A DNA stretch of 64,000 nucleotides from Cristatella mucedo. Taxonomy: Eukaryota; Bryozoa; Phylactolaemata; Cristatellidae. The notes under the pieces are model-generated. The model ran no database searches, had not been told where the DNA came from, and saw only the letters and a list, made by a program, of their open reading frames with translations. Positions 32,192-43,826 of the stretch are shown here, piece after piece; within the stretch, counting starts at the first letter, position 1; each line of letters begins with the position of its first letter. A program made the position numbers and the translations under genes. The stretch lies in NCBI GenBank assembly GCA_009760855.2, contig WPIO01000006.1:8208501-8272500 (forward strand), given 5' to 3'.

Positions 32192-33180
32192 GTGCATTAT
32201 TTTCTAAAACTAAACGATGATAAAACTAACTTACTAGTTATGGGCAAACCTAGTGTTATTCAGAAATTGGAAAGGCTGACTTTCAAAATTGGCTCTGCCA
32301 GCATATCTCCAGTTGCATCAGCTCGAAATCTAGGTGTCATATTCCAAAGCGACCTCTCGTTAGACGACCACATCAGCTCCACAGTCAAATCTGCCTATTT
32401 TCAGCTTCATAACATTGCTAAAATTAGGGCTTGTTTAGATAAGGATACCACGTCCAAGTTGGTCCATGCATTCGTGACATCTCGTCTCGACTTCTGCAAC
32501 TCACTGCTTACTGGCCTACCAGCATGTGCGATCAGGCGATTGCAGCTGGTGCAAAACTCTGCAGCTAGGCTTGTCTGTCGTGAGCGTCGCAGTTGCCACA
32601 TTACTCCACTTCTCGCCGACCTGCACTGGTTACCAGTCAAGCAACAGATTGACTTCAAGGTTTTGTCGCTCACTTTTAGGTCTCTTCATTCTATGGCTCC
32701 AGCCTATCTTTCAGATACACTACCCCATCAGGCAAAGCATCGTACCACTCGCTTTTCGGAATCCAACAGTCTAGAAATACCTCGTACAAACCTTAAATTC
32801 TTTGGAGACCGTGCATTTAGCTCGTATGCTCCCAAAGCCTGGAACTCCCTCCCGACCTGCATCAGAACATCCCTGACCTGACCACATTTAAAAGAAACTT
32901 AAAAGCATACCTATTTAGGACAGCATTTAGTAGGTCCTTGTGATTCGTCCTCGATGTGCTTATGCGTGCTGACACTGTTCATGCTGCCACTAACCACATT
33001 TGCATGCTGACCCAGTGCATGTAACCCCTAACCATGTTATTCATTTTGTTTGTTTTTCAAGCATGATTTTACTTACTATTCTGTTGCGTATCACTTTGCA
33101 GCAGGTGTAAAGCGCCTAGAAAGAGATTGAGTTCTCTGAGGGCGCTTTATCAAGTGCAATATTATTATTATTATTATTAT
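32192..33180 (+). mobile_element. 5'-truncated L2-A LINE (left parent of the tandem array)
   Basis: An intact 229-codon frame (32,192-32,881) begins within the RT (FLKLNDDKTNLLVMGKP) and runs through ARNLGVIFQSDLSLDDH, FVTSRLDFCNSLLTGLP, LLADLHWLPVKQQIDFKVLS and SSYAPKAWNSLPTC. The 3' UTR follows, then the stem-loop AAAGCGCC...GGGCGCTTT (about 33,108-33,150), then (ATT)n to 33,180. The catalytic YADD is missing because of 5' truncation. The tandem array's left breakpoint falls inside its 3' UTR at 32,999. Confidence 0.9.
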
Positions 33181-34000
33181 GCCAAAGTGGTTGTTTACTT
33201 ACAACACGTGAAATTAGTTTTGTTTCCTTGATCACAACGGCTTGTAACCGGATCTGTCCTTTAAATTTAGACTGCATTAAAGGCAACGAGATAACCGGTC
33301 AGTTGTACTTTGGCATTCGAGCGAGTCTCTCTTTTTTACTCTGGGTTCCAGCCAGTGAGATGCACCCGCTGCTTCTAGCCTGTGTTGTCATTCCGAGTTG
33401 AACTTATACGAGATCTGTACACTACGAACCAGTGCGTGCTAAATCATTCAGATCATGACTGATAATCATTACTCGCACTCTTGAGTTGTGATGGCTGGAA
33501 AACCGATTATGACGCGATAGTCTGAGGCCGAGGTCGCATAAAAGCCGATGCCACGAGACAGCAAGAGGAGTTTTACTTCCGGAGTTAGCATTGGCATTTG
33601 AGCTGGATAAAAGCTCTAGGGCCACTGAGCCGTTCGTGTACGTCATTGCCGCAGTTGAACGCCTGTGTAACCCTCCGTCGCTGTCAAATAGACTTGTCTG
33701 CAAAATGGATATGGACGTATGTTAAGCTGAGGTACGGGCGCTCTGCATTACTGCCGTGTTCTGCTACTTTTGACCGTTCTGCTACTTACGCCCGTTTGAC
33801 TTGGTTCAGCACTTACAAGCCGCGATACACAAGATTCAGGCGTCGTCGGTGATCGTCGCGCGTCGACTGAGCGCCGTCACGAGCGCTGTGTTGGTGGCCT
33901 AGTTCTGTCCGCACACCACGTTTTTAACAACTATTGTGACTGACGTTATGAAAATATAATTAATTGCTTAATATATAGAATTAATAAAAATTTGACTCTA
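33181..34000. other. Unassigned part of tandem unit 1
   Basis: No recognised gene. A minus-strand frame (about 33,697-33,422) starts after an acceptor-like CCATTTTGCAG and includes GSVALELLSSSNANANSGSK; it is shifted in units 2-4 by a one-base difference near 33,500, so it is unlikely to be conserved coding sequence. Equivalent stretches follow 38,073, 42,958 and 47,834. Confidence 0.35.
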
Positions 34001-34005
34001 AGATT

Positions 34006-34013
34006 TATATATA

Positions 34014-34054
<41 letters not shown>
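34006..34054. repeat. TA microsatellite (present in every unit)
   Basis: (TA)n in unit 1, with counterparts of different length at about 38,893-38,944, 43,779-43,825 and 48,657-48,709. Units 2-4 share the variant flank ATCTCTATATTATA, whereas unit 1 has ATCTATATAT. Confidence 0.95.
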
Positions 34055-34056
<2 letters not shown>

Positions 34057-34987
34057 GTATTCTTTCGTGTCTAAAAATGTAAAGCATTCAATCTCGAGGA
34101 ACTTTTTTACACTTACGTCCCGGCGCTTTATTGCAGGTCTCATAAGTAAAATGAGGCCAGCTTTCGTCCCGGTTTCTAAAAAGCTTTCACAAAATACCGA
34201 TTAAATACTTCAAAATACGACAGCTTGCGAACCTCACACATCTTGGACCCGAAAAGTTGCGTCTCCGGCTGAGACTTGAAATATGCAAAGAAGAGGTTAG
34301 TGAGAGTAGTCGAAAGCGACCTCCGGACTATGTTCGCATACGAGCTGCAGGCTTGAACACTAAAGAATTCTAATTTAGTCTGAAGACGGCGAAGATCGGT
34401 AGATTATTTCAACTCTTGTTGATGACGAGGCACTCATTTTAGCTCTACCGTCGTAACAGTGTTATAAATATCAGGCAGTACCCAGCATGAGCGTGACATG
34501 AGTGACTTTTACTAAATGGATCCACGAACTCACTCAGTGACTAGCTTGTGGACTTGAATTTGAAATTGCTTAGTCGATAAGCAGCACACAATTCTATCGT
34601 ATAATTGCTAGCAGATAAATCAGAGAGGGGTATTCTCTCAGCGACGGTACATTTTACTGGCAGAACTTTGTATCTTGCATATGCGTTAGCTAGCCCTCTA
34701 GCTCAGTGCTACGAGCGACCATGCGGTGAGTAGCGACCCAGATTAAAGTCAACGCTGGGTTAATAAGAGAGCCACTCATTTCTCAATTTTTGATCCGATG
34801 CTTCTAAATTTCTGAATTCCATGACGAAGCTGACTACCCAAAACTGAGCCTCAGTAATTTATCCTAAGTGCTCAAATGTTTGGGGTAAAACTAAAATAAC
34901 CTTTGCAACTCCGCCCTCGCGGCTACCAGTCACTTTATTCCAGAGCATTTATGTCAACGGGCATTTTTCGGCCGAGGAGCCTCTAAA
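34055..34987. other. Unassigned part of tandem unit 1
   Basis: No gene, RNA or transposon recognised between the TA tract and the ORF region; the same holds in units 2-4. Confidence 0.4.
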
Positions 34988-35197
34988 ATGCGGCGTATCC
35001 AGCGTGGCTTGCTTGGTCCTCGTATTTTCACAAATTACACTCTTCGTCTTGCCGCGATGTAATCGCCATTCAGGCTTTCACTTCCATGCAGACATTCGTG
35101 CCGATTCTTTGACCCCGTCCAGCTTTCAAGCACGTCAGACTCTAGCAACTGCGTCGGTGCACGCTTTTGTTGGAATTCCCGCTTGGATGGCAGCGAA

Positions 35198-35599
35198 ATG
35201 GCTCCATTTGATGGCTCGGCTTGCGGTCAAAGTCGTGTCGGCAGGATTTTCTCTAAATTAGCCTGCGATCTGGAAAGGTCTCTAGTGTATACGGACAATG
35301 AATGGGACGACGACTCTAGTATGCTAATTTGCTTCGCTTGGATGACGGATCAGCAAGACGACGCGGTTGAGCTGGACTTCATTCCTGGCCTGAACTCGAC
35401 GTCCTCGGCATTTGAGCCACTGCGGGCCCTTTTTGTGAAAAGCTCGGCCATTAGCGAGACGTCGGTCAGAACTTTCAATAATGCTGCCAAAATTGATAAC
35501 TTTCTCAAGAATCTTGACAAGATTAGTGACAAGAAGAACATCAAAGCGTCAGTAGTAGTCTTGGCAGTGGCTGCCGCATCTTCTGCAATTGCAATTTAG
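35198..35599 (+). CDS. Unassigned ORF amplified in the tandem array (unit 1 copy)
   Basis: I do not recognise this protein. The frame is open from 35,063 to the TAG at 35,599; the first in-frame ATG is at 35,198 (133 codons). The product has an acidic middle (TDNEWDDDSSMLICFAWMTD and DDAVELDFIPGLN), a Lys/Asn/Asp-rich amphipathic stretch (KIDNFLKNLDKISDKKNIKA) and a small-residue hydrophobic end (VVVLAVAAASSAIAI). Upstream in the same frame an ATG at 34,988 gives 24 codons before a single TAA at 35,060, so an older ~200-codon frame may have been cut by one stop, or an intron may join the parts. CTGCAATTTAG at the stop also looks like a splice acceptor, and another frame stays open beyond it. 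Unit 1 differs from units 2-4 by one residue (Ser for Leu in KS(S/L)AIS). Confidence 0.3.
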   Translation: MAPFDGSACGQSRVGRIFSKLACDLERSLVYTDNEWDDDSSMLICFAWMTDQQDDAVELDFIPGLNSTSSAFEPLRALFVKSSAISETSVRTFNNAAKIDNFLKNLDKISDKKNIKASVVVLAVAAASSAIAI

Positions 35600-35734
35600 A
35601 GCCATTGCTGCTGCCAAACTCCACCGTGAGATGAAGAACGTCCTTGCGCAAATGGAAAGCTTTTTCCAAATTTTTCTCCAATTGGCGCATCGCAAGATTG
35701 GTTTCGTCCGTCTTCACTCGCTGTCGCTCTGCTC

Positions 35735-35996
35735 CTTTTCATGTTTGCACCGTGCACGTCTCCTCTAACCATGTTATTCTTTCATACGATCCGAACAAAC
35801 ATACCCTGTTCATCTAGTCAGCACCTAGTCGTATCCCTACCAACTAGCTGTTCGGTTGCAGCCTGTAGGCCTGATGACATTGGATATGTTATAGCTAACC
35901 GTTTGATCATGAATCCATTACAGCGTATTTCAAGTGCCTAGAAATAGATTACATTCTCTGAGTGTGCTTTACAAATATATCATTATTATTATTGAT
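35735..35996 (+). mobile_element. Old L2-A-type LINE 3' end within the unit
   Basis: Diverged 3' UTR (CTCTAACCATGTTATTC) and tail (AAGTGCCTAGAAATAGATT ... GAGTGTGCTTTACAAATATA) with ATTATTATT, parallel to but clearly older than the L2-A tail at 33,105-33,180. Copies recur near 40,624, 45,503 and 50,389. Confidence 0.65.
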
Positions 35997-36297
35997 CACT
36001 TATTTTGTTTAGATAACCAGACCCGTAAAGGAAATTTGAATCCCTCTTCTTACGTGTCTGTCATCCAGTACTCAAAAATCTACGAATATACACCGCATTT
36101 AGAAGGGAAGCAAGGCTACACGCTCAGTGAAGATTGCTCAGAGCAATGGCCTAGTTTGAAAATTATGCCCTTCGCAAAGTAGTTTTTTTCTTCTTACGTC
36201 TTTTAAATGCACTGAGTTTGCGTTTTATGTTAAGCTTCTACTCAGGGTGCTGACCACTGCACTCAGCCTAGAGAATGATAATAAGTAATAATTAAAT

Positions 36298-36472
36298 AAA
36301 TACTAGCTGATTTAACAGCCTCTTTTTTATAGCGACAAAAAAAAGTCTTGATGGCTATTGCCTCCGCTTGCAGTGGCACTAAAGGATCAACCACCGCAGG
36401 ATTCGAACCTACTACCTCGGGACCGAGGTCGTGAAAAGCAACCGCCTTGAATAGCGTACCGTCAGGGCTCAC
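36298..36472 (-). mobile_element. SINE-A copy within the unit
   Basis: On the minus strand: A-box region, B box AGGTTCGAATCC (plus-strand 36,409-36,420), body, the hairpin-derived AGCCATCAAGACTTTTTT and the end GAGGCTGTTAAATCAGCTAG with a TATTTA-type tail. Counterparts lie at about 41,187, 46,063 and 50,950. Confidence 0.75.
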
Positions 36473-36504
36473 CAAGAGAAGACGTGCGGGGAATACAAGT
36501 CTTA

Positions 36505-36572
36505 ACATCGTAACACCTACTGCGTATTTATGGCTTGGTGAAGTTACAGACGGCGATACTTTACATTACGTA
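36505..36572 (+). mobile_element. L2-B tail piece
   Basis: CGTAACACCTACTGCG...GGTGAAGTTACAGACGGCGATAC matches the very end of the L2-B tail (4,606-4,657). It faces the minus-strand L2-B copy that begins at 36,733. Confidence 0.6.
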
Positions 36573-36582
36573 TTGCTGCTTT

Positions 36583-36730
36583 GTAATAAAATATAATTCA
36601 CTTTTATAGCGTCCTAAAAGAACATTTTCTCTGTTCAGGCGATTCATACAAGCCACGGGGCTCGAACCCACTACCTCGGCCAAACCTTGGTCGGGGCGAG
36701 TACCATGACCACTGGGCCAATCCTGCTTGG
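36583..36730 (-). mobile_element. SINE-B copy within the unit
   Basis: Minus strand: A-box region TTGGCCCAGTGGTCATGG, B box GGGTTCGAGCCC, tail TCGCCTGAACAGAG...CTTTTAGGACGCTATAAAAG ending in an AATTATATTTTATT-like stretch. Counterparts lie at about 41,470, 46,347 and 51,234; a related copy is at 54,296. Confidence 0.75.
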
Positions 36731-36732
36731 TG

Positions 36733-37890
36733 CATTGTAATGCAGTGTATCTTTGTCTGTAACACTAACAAACCGCAAATGTTATGTGGCAGTTACGCCG
36801 GAAAATTGTGTTTTGCGCACTTACAGCCTAAGCGGCTTTTGGTACGCATTCGGTAGAACAAAGACTTCATCTCACTCAACAAAGAGACGGTGAGAAGCAT
36901 AGCTTAGTCAAGAGAGCAGTTTGGGTAGAGAGCAGCATGAAAGTAGCAGCTCGTGAGGGCTGGAAAGTATTGCCCCGGTTTGCAGCAGAAGAGCATTTGT
37001 CGTTGCGTAAGAATTGTGGAGGTGAGTTCCACATTCCATAACCTGCAGAGCATGAGCTTCTGTCGCCAACGGTCTTTGGGTGGAGCAATGGAACAGCTAA
37101 TGTATTATCCTTCTGCGACCTGAGCGAAAGAGGAGGCTGAAACTGGTGCAGCAGTTCAGCTGGATATGGAGGAGCCAAGCCGTGGCGGAACTTGTGGGTC
37201 AGCGTAAGAACTTTGCTCTTCATCTATTGATCAACTGGCAGCCATCCTAGCTCTTTCAGCAAAGAAGACGCGTGGTCAAGCTTATCGGATTTAAAAAAAC
37301 TAGCCTTGCAGCCATATTCATCGCCACCTTCAGTGGCTTAGTGGTTTATTTCGGGAACCCGGCCAAAATGGAATTACAATAATCAAGCCCAGACAGAACT
37401 AAGGAACTAGTTAAATTGTTTGTAAGCCACCAATGAAAGACAGTTCCCAATCTCAGATAGAGATCAAACGTGGCGGCTAGCTGTAGAAGCAGTCTTCTTA
37501 AGGGAGCTTTCAAAATGTAGGCAGCTGTCGAAAAAAAGACACCTAAATTCAAAGTACATGCGATGGTCAAACAGCTGCTTCACCTATTAGAAGGGCAAAC
37601 CCTTATAGTCCCGCCACATGCTTGTGGTGTCCTATGAGCAGCAGTTCAGTTTTATCGTCAATTGGGTCAAGGAAATTTGCCAACATCCAGCATCGAATAT
37701 TTGCAAGGCAGGCATTCAGTTTATCAATCGCCGCAGCAGATTTTGACGGTTTTAAATGACAATTACAGCTAATTATCAGCAGCATACAAGTGATATCCTA
37801 TTCCATGGGTCCAAATCACTTTCCCCAGAGGTTGAGTATAAATGGAGAACAGCAAAGGACGAAGACAGACCCTTGAGGGACTCCATAGGT
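36733..37890 (-). mobile_element. L2-B LINE 3' half, cut by the array junction
   Basis: Minus-strand RT thumb and C-terminal sequence in broken frames: [20 protein letters not shown] (about 37,680-37,610), SLVLSGLDYCNSILAGF (about 37,400) and [20 protein letters not shown] (about 37,215-37,155), then the tail hairpin AGCCGCTTAGGCT complement near 36,826. The copy stops at 37,890 within the codons for the YGVPQGS motif, because the next tandem unit starts there. In unit 4 the same element continues uninterrupted past 52,539. Confidence 0.85.
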
Positions 37891-38901
37891 TTTGCATGCT
37901 GACCCAGTGCATGTAACCCCTAACCATGTTATTCATTTTGTTTGTTTTTCAAGCATGATTTTACTTACTATTCTGTTGCGTATCACTTTGCAGCAGGTGT
38001 AAAGCGCCTAGAAAGAGATTGAGTTCTCTGAGGGCGCTTTATCAAGTGCAATATTATTATTATTATTATTATGCCAAAGTGGTTGTTTACTTACAACACG
38101 TGAAATTAGTTTTGTTTCCTTGATCACAACGGCTTGTAACCGGATCTGTCCTTTAAATTTAGACTGCATTAAAGGCAACGAGATAACCGGTCAGTTGTAC
38201 TTTGGCATTCGAGCGAGTCTCTTTTTACTCTGGGTTCCAGCCAGTGAGATGCACCCGCTGCTTCTAGCCTGTGTTGTCATTCCGAGTTGAACTTATACGA
38301 GATCTGTACACTACGAACCAGTGCGTGCTAAATCATTCAGATCATGACTGATAATCATTACTCGCACTCTTGAGTTGTGATGGCTGGAAACCGATTATGA
38401 CGCGATAGTCTGAGGCCGAGGTCGCATAAAAGCCGATGCCACGAGACAGCAAGAGGAGTTTTACTTCCGGAGTTAGCATTGGCATTTGAGCTGGATAAAA
38501 GCTCTAGGGCCACTGAGCCGTTCGTGTACGTCATTGCCGCAGTTGAACGCCTGTGTAACCCTCCGTCGCTGTCAAATAGACTTGTCTGCAAAATGGATAT
38601 GGACGTATGTTAAGCTGAGGTACGGGCGCTCTGCATTACTGCCGTGTTCTGCTACTTTTGACCGTTCTGCTACTTACGCCCGTTTGACTTGGTTCAGCAC
38701 TTACAAGCCGCGATACACAAGATTCAGGCGTCGTCGGTGATCGTCGCGCGTCGACTGAGCGCCGTCACGAGCGCTGTGTTGGTGGCCTAGTTCTGTCCGC
38801 ACACCACGTTTTTAACAACTATTGTGACTGACGTTATGAAAATATAATTAATTGCTTAATATATAGAATTAATAAAAATTTGACTCTAAGATTTATATAT
38901 A

Positions 38902-38945
<44 letters not shown>

Positions 38946-41900
38946 GTATTCTTTCGTGTCTAAAAATGTAAAGCATTCAATCTCGAGGAACTTTTTTACA
39001 CTTACGTCCCGGCGCTTTATTGCAGGTCTCATAAGTAAAATGAGGCCAGCTTTCGTCCCGGTTTCTAAAAAGCTTTCACAAAATACCGATTAAATACTTC
39101 AAAATACGACAGCTTGCGAACCTCACACATCTTGGACCCGAAAAGTTGCGTCTCCGGCTGAGACTTGAAATATGCAAAGAAGAGGTTAGTGAGAGTAGTC
39201 GAAAGCGACCTCCGGACTATGTTCGCATACGAGCTGCAGGCTTGAACACTAAAGAATTCTAATTTAGTCTGAAGACGGCGAAGATCGGTAGATTATTTCA
39301 ACTCTTGTTGATGACGAGGCACTCATTTTAGCTCTACCGTCGTAACAGTGTTATAAATATCAGGCAGTACCCAGCATGAGCGTGACATGAGTGACTTTTA
39401 CTAAATGGATCCACGAACTCACTCAGTGACTAGCTTGTGGACTTGAATTTGAAATTGCTTAGTCGATAAGCAGCACAATTCTATCGTATAATTGCTAGCA
39501 GATAAATCAGAGAGGGGTATTCTCTCAGCGACGGTACATTTTACTGGCAGAACTTTGTATCTTGCATATGCGTTAGCTAGCCCTCTAGCTCAGTGCTACG
39601 AGCGACCATGCGGTGAGTAGCGACCCAGATTAAAGTCAACGCTGGGTTAATAAGAGAGCCACTCATTTCTCAATTTTTGATCCGATGCTTCTAAATTTCT
39701 GAATTCCATGACGAAGCTGACTACCCAAAACTGAGCCTCAGTAATTTATCCTAAGTGCTCAAATGTTTGGGGTAAAACTAAAAAATAACCTTTGCAACTC
39801 CGCCCTCGCGGCTACCAGTCACTTTATTCCAGAGCATTTATGTCAACGGGCATTTTTCGGCCGAGGAGCCTCTAAAATGCGGCGTATCCAGCGTGGCTTG
39901 CTTGGTCCTCGTATTTTCACAAATTACACTCTTCGTCTTGCCGCGATGTAATCGCCATTCAGGCTTTCACTTCCATGCAGACATTCGTGCCGATTCTTTG
40001 ACCCCGTCCAGCTTTCAAGCATGTCAGACTCTAGCAACTGCGTCGGTGCACGCTTTTGTTGGAATTCCCGCTTGGATGGCAGCGAAATGGCTCCATTTGA
40101 TGGCTCGGCTTGCGGTCAAAGTCGTGTCGGCAGGATTTTCTCTAAATTAGCCTGCGATCTGGAAAGGTCTCTAGTGTATACGGACAATGAATGGGACGAC
40201 GACTCTAGTATGCTAATTTGCTTCGCTTGGATGACGGATCAGCAAGACGACGCGGTTGAGCTGGACTTCATTCCTGGCCTGAACTCGACGTCCTCGGCAT
40301 TTGAGCCACTGCGGGCCCTTTTTGTGAAAAGCTTGGCCATTAGCGAGACGTCGGTCAGAACTTTCAATAATGCTGCCAAAATTGATAACTTTCTCAAGAA
40401 TCTTGACAAGATTAGTGACAAGAAGAACATCAAAGCGTCAGTAGTAGTCTTGGCAGTGGCTGCCGCATCTTCTGCAATTGCAATTTAGAGCCATTGCTGC
40501 TGCCAAACTCCACCGTGAGATGAAGAACGTCCTTGCGCAAATGGAAAGCTTTTTCCAAATTTTTCTCCAATTGGCGCATCGCAAGATTGGTTTCGTCCGT
40601 CTTCACTCGCTGTCGCTCTGCTCCTTTTCATGTTTGCACCGTGCACGTCTCCTCTAACCATGTTATTCTTTCATACGATCCGAACAAACATACCCTGTTC
40701 ATCTAGTCAGCACCTAGTCGTATCCCTACCAACTAGCTGTTCGGTTGCAGCCTGTAGGCCTGATGACATTGGATATGTTATAGCTAACCGTTTGATCATG
40801 AATCCATTACAGCGTATTTCAAGTGCCTAGAAATAGATTACATTCTCTGAGTGTGCTTTACAAATATATCATTATTATTATTGATCACTTATTTTGTTTA
40901 GATAACCAGACCCGTAAAGGAAATTTGAATCCCTCTTCTTACGTGTCTGTCATCCAGTACTCAAAAATCTACGAATATACACCGCATTTAGAAGGGAAGC
41001 AAGGCTACACGCTCAGTGAAGATTGCTCAGAGCAATGGCCTAGTTTGAAAATTATGCCCTTCGCAAAGTAGTTTTTTTTCTTCTTACGTCTTTTAAATGC
41101 ACTGAGTTTGCGTTTTATGTTAAGCTTCTACTCAGGGTGCTGACCACTGCACTCAGCCTAGAGAATGATAATAAGTAATAATTAAATAAATACTAGCTGA
41201 TTTAACAGCCTCTTTTTTATAGCGACAAAAAAGTCTTGATGGCTATTGCCTCCGCTTGCAGTGGCACTAAAGGATCAACCACCGCAGGATTCGAACCTAC
41301 TACCTCGGGACCGAGGTCGTGAAAAGCAACCGCCTTGAATAGCGTACCGTCAGGGCTCACCAAGAGAAGACGTGCGGGGAATACAAGTCTTAACATCGTA
41401 ACACCTACTGCGTATTTATGGCTTGGTGAAGTTACAGACGGCGATACTTTACATTACGTATTGCTGCTTTGTAATAAAATATAATTCACTTTTATAGCGT
41501 CCTAAAAGAACATTTTCTCTGTTCAGGCGATTCATACAAGCCACGGGGCTCGAACCCACTACCTCGGCCAAACCTTGGTCGGGGCGAGTACCATGACCAC
41601 TGGGCCAATCCTGCTTGGTGCATTGTAATGCAGTGTATCTTTGTCTGTAACACTAACAAACCGCAAATGTTATGTGGCAGTTACGCCGGAAAATTGTGTT
41701 TTGCGCACTTACAGCCTAAGCGGCTTTTGGTACGCATTCGGTAGAACAAAGACTTCATCTCACTCAACAAAGAGACGGTGAGAAGCATAGCTTAGTCAAG
41801 AGAGCAGTTTTGGGTAGAGAGCAGCATGAAAGTAGCAGCTCGTGAGGGCTGGAAAGTATTGCCCCGGTTTGCAGCAGAAGAGCATTTGTCGTTGCGTAAG

Positions 41901-42775
41901 AATTGTGGAGGTGAGTTCCACATTCCATAACCTGCAGAGCATGAGCTTCTGTCGCCAACGGTCTTTGGGTGGAGCAATGGAACAGCTAATGTATTATCCT
42001 TCTGCGACCTGAGCGAAAGAGGAGGCTGAAACTGGTGCAGCAGTTCAGCTGGATATGGAGGAGCCAAGCCGTGGCGGAACTTGTGGGTCAGCGTAAGAAC
42101 TTTGCTCTTCATCTATTGATCAACTGGCAGCCATCCTAGCTCTTTCAGCAAAGAAGACGCGTGGTCAAGCTTATCGGATTTAAAAACTAGCCTTGCAGCC
42201 ATATTCATCGCCACCTTCAGTGGCTTAGTGGTTTATTTCGGGAACCCGGCCAAAATGGAATTACAATAATCAAGCCCAGACAGAACTAAGGAACTAGTTA
42301 AATTGTTTGTAAGCCACCAATGAAAGACAGTTCCCAATCTCAGATAGAGATCAAACGTGGCGGCTAGCTGTAGAAGCAGTCTTCTTAAGGGAGCTTTCAA
42401 AATGTAGGCAGCTGTCGAAAAAGACACCTAAATTCAAAGTACATGCGATGGTCAAACAGCTGCTTCACCTATTAGAAGGGCAAACCCTTATAGTCCCGCC
42501 ACATGCTTGTGGTGTCCTATGAGCAGCAGTTCAGTTTTATCGTCAATTGGGTCAAGGAAATTTGCCAACATCCAGCATCGAATATTTGCAAGGCAGGCAT
42601 TCAGTTTATCAATCGCCGCAGCAGATTTTGACGGTTTAAATGACAATTACAGCTAATTATCAGCAGCATACAAGTGATATCCTATTCCATGGGTCCAAAT
42701 CACTTTCCCCAGAGGTTGAGTATAAATGGAGAACAGCAAAGGACCGAAGACAGACCCTTGAGGGACTCCATAGGT
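37891..42775. repeat. Tandem array unit 2 (4,885 bp)
   Basis: Second unit, same content and order as unit 1: L2-A tail 37,891-38,073, TA tract, ORF, old L2 tail, SINE-A, SINE-B and L2-B RT (frames 42,112-41,764 and 42,427-42,233). Private variants include CATGTC for CACGTC at 40,020 and CTAAAAAATAACC near 39,780. Confidence 0.95.
40021..40488 (+). CDS. Unassigned array ORF (unit 2 copy)
   Basis: Same protein as the unit 1 copy except Leu for Ser in KSLAIS. A C-to-T change creates an ATG at 40,021, extending the possible product to 155 residues (starting MSDSSNCVGARF). The other units have ACG at that codon. Confidence 0.3.
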   Translation: MSDSSNCVGARFCWNSRLDGSEMAPFDGSACGQSRVGRIFSKLACDLERSLVYTDNEWDDDSSMLICFAWMTDQQDDAVELDFIPGLNSTSSAFEPLRALFVKSLAISETSVRTFNNAAKIDNFLKNLDKISDKKNIKASVVVLAVAAASSAIAI

Positions 42776-43786
42776 TTTGCATGCTGACCCAGTGCATGTA
42801 ACCCCTAACCATGTTATTCATTTTGTTTGTTTTTCAAGCATGATTTTACTTACTATTCTGTTGCGTATCACTTTGCAGCAGGTGTAAAGCGCCTAGAAAG
42901 AGATTGAGTTCTCTGAGGGCGCTTTATCAAGTGCAATATTATTATTATTATTATTATGCCAAAGTGGTTGTTTACTTACAACACGTGAAATTAGTTTTGT
43001 TTCCTTGATCACAACGGCTTGTAACCGGATCTGTCCTTTAAATTTAGACTGCATTAAAGGCAACGAGATAACCGGTCAGTTGTACTTTGGCATTCGAGCG
43101 AGTCTCTTTTTACTCTGGGTTCCAGCCAGTGAGATGCACCCGCTGCTTCTAGCCTGTGTTGTCATTCCGAGTTGAACTTATACGAGATCTGTACACTACG
43201 AACCAGTGCGTGCTAAATCATTCAGATCATGACTGATAATCATTACTCGCACTCTTGAGTTGTGATGGCTGGAAACCGATTATGACGCGATAGTCTGAGG
43301 CCGAGGTCGCATAAAAGCCGATGCCACGAGACAGCAAGAGGAGTTTTACTTCCGGAGTTAGCATTGGCATTTGAGCTGGATAAAAGCTCTAGGGCCACTG
43401 AGCCGTTCGTGTACGTCATTGCCGCAGTTGAACGCCTGTGTAACCCTCCGTCGCTGTCAAATAGACTTGTCTGCAAAATGGATATGGACGTATGTTAAGC
43501 TGAGGTACGGGCGCTCTGCATTACTGCCGTGTTCTGCTACTTTTGACCGTTCTGCTACTTACGCCCGTTTGACTTGGTTCAGCACTTACAAGCCGCGATA
43601 CACAAGATTCAGGCGTCGTCGGTGATCGTCGCGCGTCGACTGAGCGCCGTCACGAGCGCTGTGTTGGTGGCCTAGTTCTGTCCGCACACCACGTTTTTAA
43701 CAACTATTGTGACTGACGTTATGAAAATATAATTAATTGCTTAATATATAGAATTAATAAAAATTTGACTCTAAGATTTATATATA

Positions 43787-43826
<40 letters not shown>

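Larger units (their letters stand above)
32999..37890. repeat. Tandem array unit 1 (4,892 bp)
   Basis: First of four head-to-tail units. It starts at TTTGCATGCTGACCC inside the L2-A 3' UTR and ends at GACTCCATAGGT inside a minus-strand L2-B RT. Unit 1 is the outlier: it alone has CTCTCTTTTTTAC near 33,327, GGAAAACC near 33,500, AGCACACAATT near 34,585, AGCTCGGCC near 35,441 and GGACGAAG near 37,857; units 2-4 share different states at all of these. Confidence 0.95.

Noticed and set aside
33598-33852. 84-codon plus-strand frame repeated in each tandem unit
   Set aside because: It lacks an ATG start and has no domain; repetition only reflects duplication of the whole unit.
34988-35261. Second, overlapping frame (containing HAFVGIPAWMAAKWLH) in the array ORF region
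   Set aside because: It overlaps the better frame out of register and lacks a proper start; kept only as a shadow.
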